A DNA stretch of 64,000 nt from Corylus avellana. Its lineage: Eukaryota; Streptophyta; Magnoliopsida; Fagales; Betulaceae. The position numbers and the translations under genes were made by a program. The DNA lies in NCBI RefSeq assembly GCF_901000735.1, contig NC_081545.1, forward strand, positions 10,277,973-10,341,972. Direction: 5' to 3'. Position 1 is the first letter of the stretch. Each line of letters begins with the position of its first letter. Under the pieces are notes generated by a model. The model was not told the DNA's origin. It worked only from the letters and a program-made list of their open reading frames with translations, and made no database searches. Shown piece by piece: positions 48,751 through 60,408 of the stretch.

Positions 48751-49905
48751 AAGGTGACATGATTACGAACATAAGGCTTTCTTATTTATTAGGCTAAGTT
48801 TTTTTATTTATTTAAAACATGGGCTAGAGAGATTTAGTGCAATTAGGCTTGGGATAAAACCTAGAGGCCTAATGAGCATAAGTAGAACATATAAGGTGAG
48901 GGAATATTCACTAGGCATATGTATTGGAGACAAGGAAAAAAGACCTAGGGTAAAACCCAAGCCCAATTCCCACAACAAGAAACCGTAAGACCCAAAGAGA
49001 GTTCTCCTTAGACCACACAGCCAATCATGGAAGCTAGGGTTTAAACCCTAGTTGTCCATGCTACTCGTAATATGACTAAGAGTCTTCTTTTACAAGTTGT
49101 CCCACATTGCTAAAATCTGAAAATTCTCTCCTTACCTATTCATATAATTAGAGAGGAGCATAGGGCTCTCAAATCAATAAATCAAGTTATCTTGATACAT
49201 ATTTTTGAGAAACTCTCTAAAAATTCTAATAGTTCTTTATGTTAACTCACGAAGAAAAAAAATTTAAGATTTGAAGAGCCAAGTAAGAGCCCACACTCTC
49301 TTGGTTATTATCAATCATTTGTGAGAAGATCTTGAGGTCATTATATCCCTAAGATCTATTGTGTTCTTGAAGAAATAAGTACTTGTTCTTCGTGTTCATG
49401 GAAAAAAAAAAGAACTTGTTGTTCGTGTTCTTGAACGAGAAAGAACATGTTCTTGGAGAACCAAAAAGAATTTTTGTCCAAAGCCAAGAATGGTCGTTGA
49501 TATCTAAATAAGTGTTCTTCGTTCTTGAAATTTAATTTAAAATAACAACTGTTTTTCACATGTTCTTCATTCTGCTACGCCCTTAAGGATTTTGGCATGG
49601 GAATTTGATTCATTCCGCTACGTAAATATCTGATTTGCAATCCTATTCCCAACACGTGGGCCTCGAATTTCTACTTTGGCAGGTGCTGTTAGTGGTAGGG
49701 AAGTACAAGAAGTGGCCCGATCTCCTTGGAAGAGTTCCCCATTAAAAAAAAAAAAAAAAAAAAAAACGACAACAATATTTTTGTTTGTAGTCGCTAGTCA
49801 CTGTTCCCAATTCATAAGATTTTTGGGCTTGTCAAATAACAATTCAAGAGACAAACACTTAGGTTTGTCATTATAATTATTAAAACCAAACTACAATATA
49901 TATAT

Positions 49906-50252
49906 GGAAAAAATATAAAAAAAAATCCCTCAAACTACCAAACAGTTGCATTTTGGCCACTCGTTTAGTCATTACCGTTAAATATGATGAAAAATTCAAA
50001 ACTACATCATTTTTTGAGGTTAAGTTACTAAAATGCCCTTCTAAAAAAAAAGTCAATTAAAAAAATGCCCCCCAAAAAACTACATGGTTTTGAGAAAAAA
50101 ATAATAATAAAAAATAAAAAAAAATAAAAATATGTGGTTAGGGATGGCTCGCTGTCCACCCTTATGGCCTATGGGCCTGTGGGGTGGCCGCCCAACTACC
50201 CCCATGGCCCATGGGGTGGCCGGCCTGGGGGTGGCTCGCCGGCCAACCCTAA

Positions 50253-50324
<72 letters not shown>

Positions 50325-50429
50325 CCCTCAAAACAATATAGTTTGGGGGGTTACTTTATCACTTTTTAAACATTAAGAAACTAAAATGGAAACGGATAAT
50401 AGTTTTGGGGGTTTTTTTTATATTTTTCC
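49906..50429. mobile_element. Foldback MITE behind the duplicated WSD exon 5
   Basis: Ends GGAAAAAATATAAAA and (inverted) GGAAAAATATAAAAA within TATATAT flanks, with a GC-rich GGGTGGC centre and a CA/TA microsatellite. The matching flank of gene B (about 53030) lacks it. Confidence 0.65.
50253..50322. repeat. (CA)n(TA)n microsatellite
   Basis: About 18 CA units followed by about 16 TA units, inside the MITE at 49906. Confidence 0.95.
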
Positions 50430-50467
50430 ATATATATTTATATAAAGGGTGAAGGGTGGCCTTCGAA

Positions 50468-51833
50468 TTAAAACTTTTTGTGTGCAGGAACCTCATCTGC
50501 GGCTTTGAGCATCATCTGAAAGGCGTTTTCCGCGCATGACTTGAACTTTTGGGGATCTAAGAGTCCTTTTTCAATCCCAGCAGTAACCCTCAAATTTACC
50601 ATGTAACTTACTATTGTTATAGTAAGATTCTGCAAACCCATAATTGAAAACGAAAAAGAAAAAAAACAAAAACTTGTTACAATGGGCCATAAATTATTAT
50701 GAATCTAATTAAAACCAATGAATCCTTCAAGTAGTCATCAAAAATGGCAACAACAAAAAAACACTCTAGAATTTTTGCACATAAATAACAAAATTTAACA
50801 CCAAAGAACACCAAAAAAAAAAGTTTAACACCAAAGATTTAAGTAAGTGTAACACTAATAATAAAGCTAACCCTTCAATACGTGTTATGATTGACAAAAT
50901 TGGCCTTAAAAAAAAAAAATAACAAATAACAAAAAACAAAAAAAGGAAGCCGAATGGTAATGTTATATGGGATATGGCATGTTGATAGTTATCCATTTCA
51001 GTTAAGAGTTTGAGTCTGTAACACTACAGTGCAAAGTCCAATTGTCATAAGAGTCTAGATGTCAATAAGGTGTTTACGCCAACTAGGAGGTATCTCCAAA
51101 GAATTTTAGGAGTTTATCTCCAATTCTATGTCATTGTAATATTTCCAAATAAATGAAGGAATGATCAATAAAATAACACAAAATTAATCTCAAAGCTAGT
51201 GTTTGTAAAATGTTTTGTTTCTCTCAAAATCTAAAAGGTTTAAATTCCTTTAGAATTTATGATCTCAGTTCTATTAGAATCTAACAATTTATCCGGTTAC
51301 GTGTTTAGCTCAGGAGCTATAAAAAAATTTACAAAAGAGTAGTATTTTTGACCAATGGTTCAGATTTAATTTTATTTTCTCTTTTACATGAAAAACTCAA
51401 AATTCAAACTAAACCGTTTAAAAATTATAGGAGATATGCTAAACTAAAGCCATATTAATGACTACTGAGAAAAGTACAAATTAAATCAAATCCCCTCTTT
51501 ATTGGATAATAATTCAAATAAGTGACTTTCAGATAAAAATTTGCCACAAATTATTCATCCCTATCTATGAGAAGGTGGTCACACACTAATTAATGTTGAT
51601 TTTTTTTTTTTTTATATCAGAAGTAACAAATTATCACAAAACTAAAGGACACAAAATAAAAGGACTAATTGCATTATATGAGTATTATATATTGCTTGAG
51701 CTAAACCATGTGTCATAAAATAAAATCCTTTAAGCAGATGATTAGCCATAGACACTTGTTCCATTGGCCCAATCATGTTTGAGATCGTCATACTGGAGTT
51801 TCTCAATGTCCCATGAACATATCTAGCAGCTGC
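50468..51833 (-). pseudogene. Duplicated exon 4-exon 5 cassette of a WSD gene behind gene B
   Basis: A second exon 4 (51833-51696, 138 bp) and exon 5 (50629-50468, 162 bp) lie downstream of gene B in the same orientation. Both are open and keep the lengths and acceptors of gene B. The exon-4 donor is GC instead of GT (CAA followed by GCAAT), a rare but usable plant donor. Exon 5 reads SYMV where A and B read SYMG. No exons 1-3 precede it, so it is either a dead partial duplication or an alternative 3' terminus for gene B transcripts. Its flanks also match those of the real exons 4-5. Confidence 0.8.
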
Positions 51834-52089
51834 CTGTAGTACCCAACATGCCCAAATTATGAGAAATTTCTAATATGGCAATTCAAAAATAAAATTCATT
51901 CTAAATTTCACCTTTTTTTATTTATTTAGGAGACAAAAATTTGATTATGTACTATTATGTTGCTTAGCAATTTTTTTGAAGAACCTGTTTTCGAAATTTC
52001 ACATAGCTTTAGCATATCACAACTTGCCTAAAATTAATCAACCCAGCTATTTGGTCTACAATTTTCTAAAGGTTTTTTTTTTAATCATC

Positions 52090-52180
52090 AACTTAAAGGC
52101 TTTTATTTTATGACACCTGGTTTAGCTCAAGTAATAAATAATACTCATACAATGCAATTAGTCCGTTTATTTTGTGTTAA
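52090..52180 (+). pseudogene. Inverted scrap of WSD exon 4 and intron 4
   Basis: This stretch reads, on the plus strand, the end of exon 4 (KGFYFMTPGLAQ segment), its GT donor and the start of intron 4, opposite to the surrounding paralogous copies. It is followed by a repeat of the local intron 3 sequence. It looks like a templated inverted insertion made during the exon 4-5 duplication. Confidence 0.65.
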
Positions 52181-52420
52181 TTTGTTACTTCAGATGCTCT
52201 GGTAGCATATCACAACTTGCCTAAAATTAATAAACCCAGCTATTTGGTCTACAATTCTCTAAACCTTTTTTTTTTTTTTTTGAGATTACAAACAGGGAAC
52301 GGGGGAAGGTTTGTGCAACAATAAGCTCCGATACAACCTACTCGATCTGTACATATAAACGAAACATATTGTGTGTGATAAATGGGTGTTAAAAGTTGCA
52401 TTATTTGATAAAACTTTTGG

Positions 52421-52574
52421 TATTGTTTTTGGAAAATCTCAAGAGATTTGGGGCCACTTCCAAGGGGTTTAGGTTATTGGGCTATAAAACCTTTGAAGAA
52501 TATGTTTTATGAAAATGCTTTGAGAAAATTATTAACCTTTGAAAATTGGTGGTTTTTCGGGGCATTACATCTAA
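52421..52574. mobile_element. Truncated, diverged copy of the same solo LTR
   Basis: It matches only the 3' part of the 851-bp LTR, ends GGGGCATTACA and is followed by TCTAACGACAATGG as in the other units. It marks the remains of an older unit upstream of gene B's 3' flank. Confidence 0.75.
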
Positions 52575-53062
52575 CGACAATGGTCTAACAAACTTTGATA
52601 GTACTTTAACAAATAACAATGATCCAACGATTGTTCGGCATGGTTTACGCGTGTTTAAACGGCAATAATCCTTGCACTCACTCAGAAATTAGAAGAATAG
52701 CTTATACTAAGCCTAAAGTTGTCTCATTCCAAGAGTTCATAAATCTATATTTGAGCATAAATTGACCGTAGGCCTCGAATTTTTACTTTTGAAGGTGCTA
52801 TTAGTGGTGGGGAAGTACACGAAGTGGCCTGATCTCCTTGGAAGAGTTCCCCGTTATCCAAAAAAAAAAAAAAACTAGTAGAACGACAACAATATTTTTG
52901 TAAGTAGTTGCTAGTCACTCTTCCCAATTCGTAAGATTATTGGAAGTGTTCATAATACATGCCAAATAACAATTCAAGAGACAAACACTTACGTTTGTCA
53001 TGATAATTATTAAAACCAAACTAAGATGTGCATATATATATATATAAATGGTGGCCTTCAAA

Positions 53063-56000
53063 TTAAAACTTTTTGTGTGTAGGAACCTCATCTGCGGCTT
53101 TGAGCATCATCTGAAAGGCATTTTCCACGCATGACTTGAACTTTAGGGGATCTAAGAGTCCTTTTTCAATCCCAGCAGTAACCCTCAGATTTCCCATGTA
53201 ACTTACTATTGTTATAGTAAGATTCTGCAAACCCATAATTGAAAAAGAAAAAGAAAAAGAACAAAAACTTGTTACAATGGGCCATAAATTATTATGAATC
53301 TAATTAAAAGCAATGAGTCCTACAAGTAGTCATCAAAAATGGCAACTAACCAAAAAAAAAAAAAAAAGAAAAGGAAGCTGAATGGTGAATGGTAATTTTA
53401 TATGGGATATGACATGTTGATAGTTATCTATTTCACTTAAGAGTTTGAGTCTCTAACACTGCAGTGCAAAGTTCAATGGTCATAAGAGTCTAGATGCCAA
53501 TAAGGTGTTTACACCAACTAGAAGGTATCTCCAAAGAATTTTAGGAGTTTATCTCCAATTCTATGTCATTGTAATATTTCCACAAAAATGAGGGAAAGAT
53601 TAATAAAATAAAGCAAAATTAATCTCAAATCTAGTGTTTGCAAAATGTTTTGTTTCTCTCAAAATTTAAAAGGTTTAAGTTCCTCTAGAATTTAAGATTT
53701 AGGTTATCTTAGAACATAACAATTTATCCCATTACATGTTTAGCTCAGGCGCTGTAAAAAATTTACAGAAGAGTATTTTTGACCAATAGTTCAAATTTAA
53801 TTTTATTTTCTCTCTTTTACATGAAAAACTTAAAATTCAAACTAAACGGTTTAAAAAGTATAGGAGATATGCTAAACTAAAGCCATGTTAATGACTAATG
53901 AGAAAAGTACAAATTAAATCAAATACCCTCTTTATTGGATAATAATTCAAATAAGTGACTTTTAGATAAAAATTTGCGACAAATTATTCATCCCTATCTA
54001 TGAGAAGGTGGTCACACACTAATTAATGTTGATTTTTTTCATATTAAAAGTAACAAATTATCACAAAATAAAAGGACTAACTGCGATGTATGAGTATTAT
54101 ATATTACTTGAGCTAAACCAGGTGTCATAAAATAAAAGCCTTTAAGCGGATGATTAGCCATAGTCACTTGTTCCATTGGCCCAATCATGTTTGAGATCGT
54201 CATACTGGAGTTCCTCAATGTCCCATGGACATATCTAGCAGCTGCCTGCAGTACCCAACATTCCCAAATTATGAGAAATTTATGATATGGCAATTCAAAT
54301 ATAAAAATCATTCCAATTTTCACCTTTTCTATTTATTTAGGAGACAAAAATTTGATTATGTACTATAATGTTGCTTAGCAATTTTTTTGAAGAACCTGTT
54401 TTCGAAATTTCACATTGCTTTAACATATCACAACTTGCCTAAAATTAATAAACCCAGCTATTTGGTCTACAATTTTTGAATTTTTTTTTTCTGAGATTAC
54501 AAACAAGGAATGGGGGAAGGGTTGTGCAACAATAAGCTCCGATACAACCTACTATGTGCATATAAACAAAAACATATTGTGTGTGATAAATGGGTGTTAA
54601 AAGTTGCATAATTTTATAAACACAGAAATATTGTTGAAGATGAATAAGATCACACATGTACCTCTGGGCCTTTAAGTTTCTTCACAATGTCCAAAAGCCT
54701 ATCAGTGAAATAAACACCTAATGAGGTTCTCCTCTTCTTGATTATCTTTTGTGCTTCCAACACATACTCAAGTGGGTTTGAGGATTTAGGATCATTAAAC
54801 TTTGGTATTGGTACATGCAAGAAGGCAATTCGGTTCCCCCATGGTGCCTCTGAGTCTCCCACCATCTCCTTGATTGATTTATAGTTCCTAACTTTCCTAG
54901 TGTTGAGCAACACCAATGCTGTAGAATTTGAATTGCTTGATTTATGGCTTATCTCTTGCATGCATAACCGGGTGCCATAGAAGATTATCCCAACAATTAT
55001 ATCATTCACCGTCTGCACTTTGGAAAATAAAATTCAAATGAAACAATTTATTAATAAAAGTTAATTATGAACTATTGTTATGTCTATTGCACTTTAGCCA
55101 GCAGACAACTGTTAGATGCACAAACTATAAATTCGAATCTTGAGACTAGGACCTTTTCCAACTTGCCCAACCCCATGATTTTCTTTTTGTGACTTTAATA
55201 TGGTTTCCTAATTTTGATTGAATTAATTAGTGTATTTTTATTTAATAATTGTGAATTATCATTCACAATGGATGAGTCAAATGGTATTTTTATTTAAAAT
55301 GGCTAATCAGATTTGTAAAAACCCCTCCATTGGATTAGTTAAAAAAAAAAATGCTACATATAACACCACTTTTCAAGAGAGACATTTTATTTTTTATTGT
55401 TTCTCTCACCTGTTTTTTCTTTTTCCCATAACTTTTCTCACTTTACAAGGGATCATTATGAGAATATTCTGTCACAATTTTTAATAAAAGTATATTTCAT
55501 AAATATGATTGACATTACTATGAGAATATGGTTTTCATACTTAACTTTAGGAAATACGACATTTGAAAAATATAATTATTATAAAATACAACGGTTTCAA
55601 AAATATTATAGTTACAAAAATGATTATTTGAAAAATAATAATCGTTGAAAATTATTATGTTAAATGAATTACCATTGAAAAAATAAAGAATGAAATACGA
55701 ATTTTAAAAAAGAAATAAAGATATAATTAATAAAGAGTAAAAAAAATATATATTTAAATGATACAGATAAAAATATAGCTAATCGGATGTAGGAGACCTT
55801 TAAAAATTCATTAACTAAACTAGATAAACAAAAAAAATATACAGATAAAGTGACTTTTGAAGAGTCATTTTGCATAAAAAATTGACAACTTCATTGTGAA
55901 TACTCTAAGATAAGCAAATGGTTCTAATTATCATAGCCTTCGAGAAATGTATAAGTTAGAAGTTACTAAAAGTACATAATTAATCATGAGATTTGCTTTC

Positions 56001-57513
56001 TTTTGCTTACTAATCCTAAATCATTTATTATCTAAAAAGTTTAAGTTGATATAAAAGGGTTGACTTTACTATTTAAATTAGAAGAGTGTTAGGATGCCAA
56101 ACAAATGAATCCAGAAAAATTTTCAAAAAGACGTGGCAAAGATTTTTAAATTAAAAAAAAAAATGCAATTCTCTCTCCCTTGTCTGCCATTCACAGTCTG
56201 CTACGTCAATTTTAAAATTTTTCTAGGTTCATTTGTTTGACTCCCTAGCAGTACTCCCCTTTAAATTAATATTCTAACACTCTATTCATGCGTGAGCTTA
56301 GACTCGATCGCCTAACATGTGAAAAATTTAATTGAAACGGAAGTGTATGACGGAAGCAACGTTTGAAAACTATATCCGATAAACTAATTATGATAATTAT
56401 GAAAGTCAAATCATTAATTAGCAATAGTTTGATATTCTCACCACTCCAAGCTTGGTCTTAATGTGTTTGATACGATCAAGAGAGAATGTCATGCTTGATA
56501 ACGTGAGTGGCAAAAACCCGGCTCCTTCAGCCCCAGACCTTATCGGCGTTAGATCATCTTCAACCAAAGTGCTCTTCAAAAAGCTCCATCCAAAATCTGA
56601 TGCAGTGTTCAAGGCCAAGGAAAAGAGTTGAGTCACTCTCGCCCAAGCACTTTTGTTTCCACTTTGTGCTTCTGTGCTCCGGCGTGAAGGCAATGTGAGC
56701 GGAAGTGAAGGATTGTCAGCCCTTTGCACACAAGAAAGAAGTGCACTCATGACTGAGTAGCCATCGCCAAGCGCATGGTGGACCTTGATTATGAGAGTGG
56801 CAGCTGCATTGCTTGTTGGATGGTTAAATATATGAACTTCCCACATCGGTTTATTTTGTGGGAACTTCTCCATTCCAATATTTGAAATGCAGTCGTCAAG
56901 ATGTTCATCGTATGCTGTGGGTGACAAGCCAGTTGGGATAATAGGGACGTTAACATGATCTTCAAGCTTCACTTCAACCATTTTCCATTTTTTCTCACCC
57001 TTTTCATTTGTAACCTGCATACAGAATCCTCACTACTTAGAAAAGTTGTCATAACTAGCTAAAATATTTTTTTAAAAAAAAATAGGACATAAATTTCTTT
57101 AACATAGTCTCTAAACTATATAAATTTTCTACAAATTAGATTGTATGGGACACAGGCCTCTGAATATTTCTATCATTTTTTAATAACATGTGCTTCTCAC
57201 ATACTAAAGCAACAAATGACACTTTTAAAGACTGGGTTTGGAGAATTCATACAACTCAGTTTCTAAGAAATTTTACATGGTAAAAAATAATGATTGAGAT
57301 GAAGATAGTAATAACAGAGAGTGAGGGCACCATGATTGAGGAGAAGCGTGGATGGATGGGGAGGAAAACATTCTCGAGCCATGACATGGCATGGACGAGG
57401 TTGATGGGTATCTCATATTCAAAAACACCAATAATAGATACATATAGTTCAGAGCTGTTGAAGTAGTGTCCATAGGGACTCACTGGCTCCAATCCTTCCC
57501 TGAAGTTCTCCAT
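53063..57513 (-). CDS. WSD1-like: WSD1-like wax ester synthase/diacylglycerol acyltransferase, gene B (5 exons, intact)
   Basis: Exons are 57513-57331, 57014-56442, 55012-54662, 54245-54108 and 53224-53063, with canonical GT-AG borders and phase 0 throughout, giving 468 residues. Exons 1-4 have the same lengths as in gene A. Exon 5 stops six codons earlier, with TAA directly after the VPTHKKF segment. HHALGDG is intact in exon 2, so catalysis as a wax ester synthase/DGAT is plausible; the site of action in this family is the ER. Intron 2 carries a 179-bp MITE (56081-56259) and a second foldback insert (about 55230-55905), both absent from gene A. A duplicate of exons 4 and 5 lies just downstream, so alternative 3' ends are possible. 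Whether A and B differ in expression or substrate cannot be seen here. Confidence 0.9.
55230..55905. mobile_element. Foldback insert in intron 2 of gene B
   Basis: Near its ends, ATCATTCACAATGGATGAGT and (inverted) GTATTCACAATGAAGTTGTC form an imperfect inverted pair. Gene A lacks the whole block at the corresponding place. Probably an older MITE; edges are approximate. Confidence 0.5.
56081..56259. mobile_element. MITE in intron 2 of gene B (179 bp)
   Basis: Target duplication TTTAAATTA (56072-56080, 56260-56268). Inverted ends share CAAACAAATGAA and AGAAAAATTTT. Gene A has the empty site near 27762-27771. The 9-bp duplication suggests a Mutator-like MITE. Confidence 0.8.
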
Positions 57514-57595
57514 AATGGTTTGTGTTTTCAAAGCTTGAATTACAAAAATAGGTAAACTTCTAAGTTGTGGGAGTCCAAGTGGAGAGACCCTCACC

Positions 57596-57603
57596 TATTT
57601 AAA
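57596..57603 (-). promoter_or_regulatory. TATA-like box of gene B
   Basis: TTTAAATA on the minus strand lies 83 nt upstream of the ATG at 57513, matching the spacing in gene A. Confidence 0.5.
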
Positions 57604-58374
57604 GCCAAGAATTAATTTCCACCCACCACATTAAATGCAGATTGAATGTAATATAGCAGCCAATGTGATAAACGTTGTGAATACAAGTCATGAGTCTGAA
57701 TACCATATATCAAGTAGGGTTTCACTTCAATTATTTGATGTAATGTGTCAAGCCCGTTGTTTATGGTTTTTTGGTACAAAAATATATTCCCACAAAAATG
57801 TCTCACCTTGAAATTTTTGTCTCCCAACCAGCCGTTGGACATGGAACGGGATTTTTTTTAGTTCAAATGAACTGGATAATATCTAATTAGTTGTACTTCA
57901 AAACCTAATAACAATCCCCAACTAATTGTATGCCTGACAAGTTTAAAACAAAGGAAAAATATTTTAAAAAAAAACTCCATCAATGGATCAGGTATTATAA
58001 GGAATATAATAAAAAATTCAGAAGCTAATAACAATCCCCAACTTTTGATGGCCTACAAGCCACCCCTAGCCAATGAGGCGGTCACCCCCGAGCATCTCAA
58101 ATGTGGCCAACGAGCCACTCAAAGGTGGTTTACTATTTTAGTTTTTTATTTTATCAATTCTTTATTTAGTTTTTAAAAGCATAAAAGTATTATAGAAATC
58201 TAATAAAAATGTGGCATTTTTTATACGCTTTGGTACGTAGTTTGATACATTACTTTAGCACACTTTAAACTTCATGGGGCTATTTCAAAAACAACGGTTA
58301 GTTCATGCGGCTTTTTAAGATTTTTCCTTTTAAAACAACTATACGCTTTCATAAATTAAAAATGAATATATATT

Positions 58375-58787
58375 TTAGTCCCTTGAATTACTACTACATT
58401 TTCATTTATATAAACTTTAAAAAGTGGTATCGGGGCCCCTTGAATTACCACCGTATGTTGAATTATACATTTTTACATTTTTTTTACCCAAAAACCCTTG
58501 AAGTTATTAAAAAAAAAAAAAAAAAAATTAACGGAGCTAATATGAAAAAGGTCACCCTTTTTTGATCTTTTAATTTTTCTCCCTTTTTGTTTAATTTTTT
58601 AATAATTTTAGTTTTTTTAAATGCTAATTTTTTAATAACTTCAAGGGCATTTTGAGAAAAAATGAAAAAAATGTTTAATTTGACACGTGGTGATAGTTGA
58701 GGGGGGGCTCAATATCATTTTTTAAAGTTTGAAAGCATAAACAAAAATGTGGTCATAATTTAAGAGTTTAAAATATATTTTTCCCTT
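58375..58787. mobile_element. Foldback MITE, C-unit copy
   Basis: Same element as at 37105, apparently identical. Confidence 0.7.
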
Positions 58788-59109
58788 AAAAAAAGGTTAA
58801 AACAATATTTGTACCACATGATAATATCCCACCTTAGATTATAAAATTGCGACATTTTCACTACATTGACCAATATAAATTTGTAAGGTCTCCTTAAATT
58901 TTGATATTAAAAAATAATGGTAAATATTATATTTTTATTCGACAATATTGATGTAATACTGTCAACTAACAATAGGCTTAATAATTTTTAATAACTTTAT
59001 ATATATATATATATATATATATCTCAATGTTGTTCTACGCAATAGCAAGAAAATTCAAAATGGAAAAATGGCACCATAAAACTGAATAGGAAATAATTTT
59101 TCTCAGATT

Positions 59110-59270
59110 CAAAAACACCAATAATAGATACACATAGTTCACAGCTGTTGAAGTAGTGTCAATAGGGACTCACTGGCTCTAATCCTTCCCTGAAGTTCTC
59201 CATGATGGTTTGTGTTTTTAATGCTTCAATTACCAAAAAGGCAAACTTCTAAGTTGTGGGAGTCCAGGAT
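59110..59270 (-). pseudogene. WSD exon-1 stub with 5' UTR, C-unit
   Basis: Apparently identical to the B-unit stub, with ATG at 59203. The MITE begins at 59271. Confidence 0.8.
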
Positions 59271-59942
59271 GGATTGAGATCCTTAGCAATAGTGGAAAAA
59301 TTGCCCACCAATTTTTTTTTTTGAAATCCTGACAATCCATTTTCATCTAACAGTCACCATTCCGCCACGTGTTTCACTTAATATAAAATAATAAAATATT
59401 AGTATTTTTTTAAAAATAAATATAAAATTAAATAATAAAAAATAAAATAATTATTAAAAAACTCTCCGGGCCGGCCAACCATTTCAGTAGAAACCACCCT
59501 TGGGGCCATGGGGATGGCTCAGGCCGCTAACGGACCTTGGGGGTGAAGTTTGAACCACCACGGGGTGGGTTGAGGTGGCCGAGCCACTTGTGGCCCGAGG
59601 GAGCCATCCAGCGGAACCTTGGGGTGGCGGAATACGAGGCTGAGGATTCAGGGTGGCCACCAGTTGGTAGTGGCTCATGGCCCCAGGGGGTGGTTCGGCC
59701 ACCCCAACCAATTTATGGGTTTGGCCCTAGGGGGTGGCTCGGGCCATGGGGTGGCTTTTTAATAACTATTTTTATTTTTTATTATTTGATTTTATATTTA
59801 CCTTTTAAGAAATAATAATATTTTATTATTTTATCTTGAGTGGGACACGTGGCAAAATGGTGGCTGTTGGATGAAAATGGATGTCAGGATTTCAAAAAAA
59901 ATTGGTGGGCAATTTTCCCACTATTGCCGGGGATCTCAATCC
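59271..59942. mobile_element. MULE-type MITE in the WSD 5' UTR stub, C-unit
   Basis: Same insertion and target duplication; the centre (about 59455-59720) disagrees with the B-unit copy. Confidence 0.85.
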
Positions 59943-60026
59943 GTCCAGGTTAGGAGATCCTTACACATTTAAAGCAATGAATTTGCACCTACCCACAATA
60001 AATGCAGACTCAATTTGATATAGCCG

Positions 60027-60214
60027 TCTTAAAAGAGAAATACCACGGTTTCTTCTGGTTTTTTCATGTATTTTCTTGATTCTACGTGAATATTATTTTC
60101 TAAAATAAAATGAGGGATCAATGTGAGTATTTTTTTTTTTTTTTTCTATTTTTTTAGAAAACAACATCCACATAGAATAAAGAGAATACATAGAGAAACT
60201 GTAGCATTCCTCTA
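60027..60214. mobile_element. Small foldback MITE, C-unit
   Basis: Same element as at 31400. Confidence 0.6.
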
Positions 60215-60308
60215 TATGAAATGGTGTCCCACCTCATTAAATGCCAATGTGATAAAGGTTCTTGCTTCAAAGAAAATAAATAAGTGTGATAAACATTGTG
60301 AATACCAT

Positions 60309-60408
60309 NNNNNNNNNNNNNNNNNNNNNNNNNNNNNNNNNNNNNNNNNNNNNNNNNNNNNNNNNNNNNNNNNNNNNNNNNNNNNNNNNNNNNNNNNNNN
60401 NNNNNNNN
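60309..60408. other. Assembly gap (100 N), C-unit
   Basis: By comparison with the B-unit, about 735 bp (39055-39789) are missing here. Confidence 0.95.

Larger units (their letters stand above)
43959..49654. mobile_element. Copia-type solo LTR carrying a nested insertion
   Basis: Ends are TGTTGGGATTA and TTCCCAACA, an 8-bp inverted pair, flanked by a perfect 5-bp duplication CGTGG (43954-43958, 49655-49659). The same site without insertion is seen at 52761-52785 in a paralogous flank. The left half (to about 44950) and right half (from about 48750) read as one continuous LTR of a known plant style. No matching second LTR is present, so it is most simply a solo LTR split by the element at about 44985-48230. 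Confidence 0.75.
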
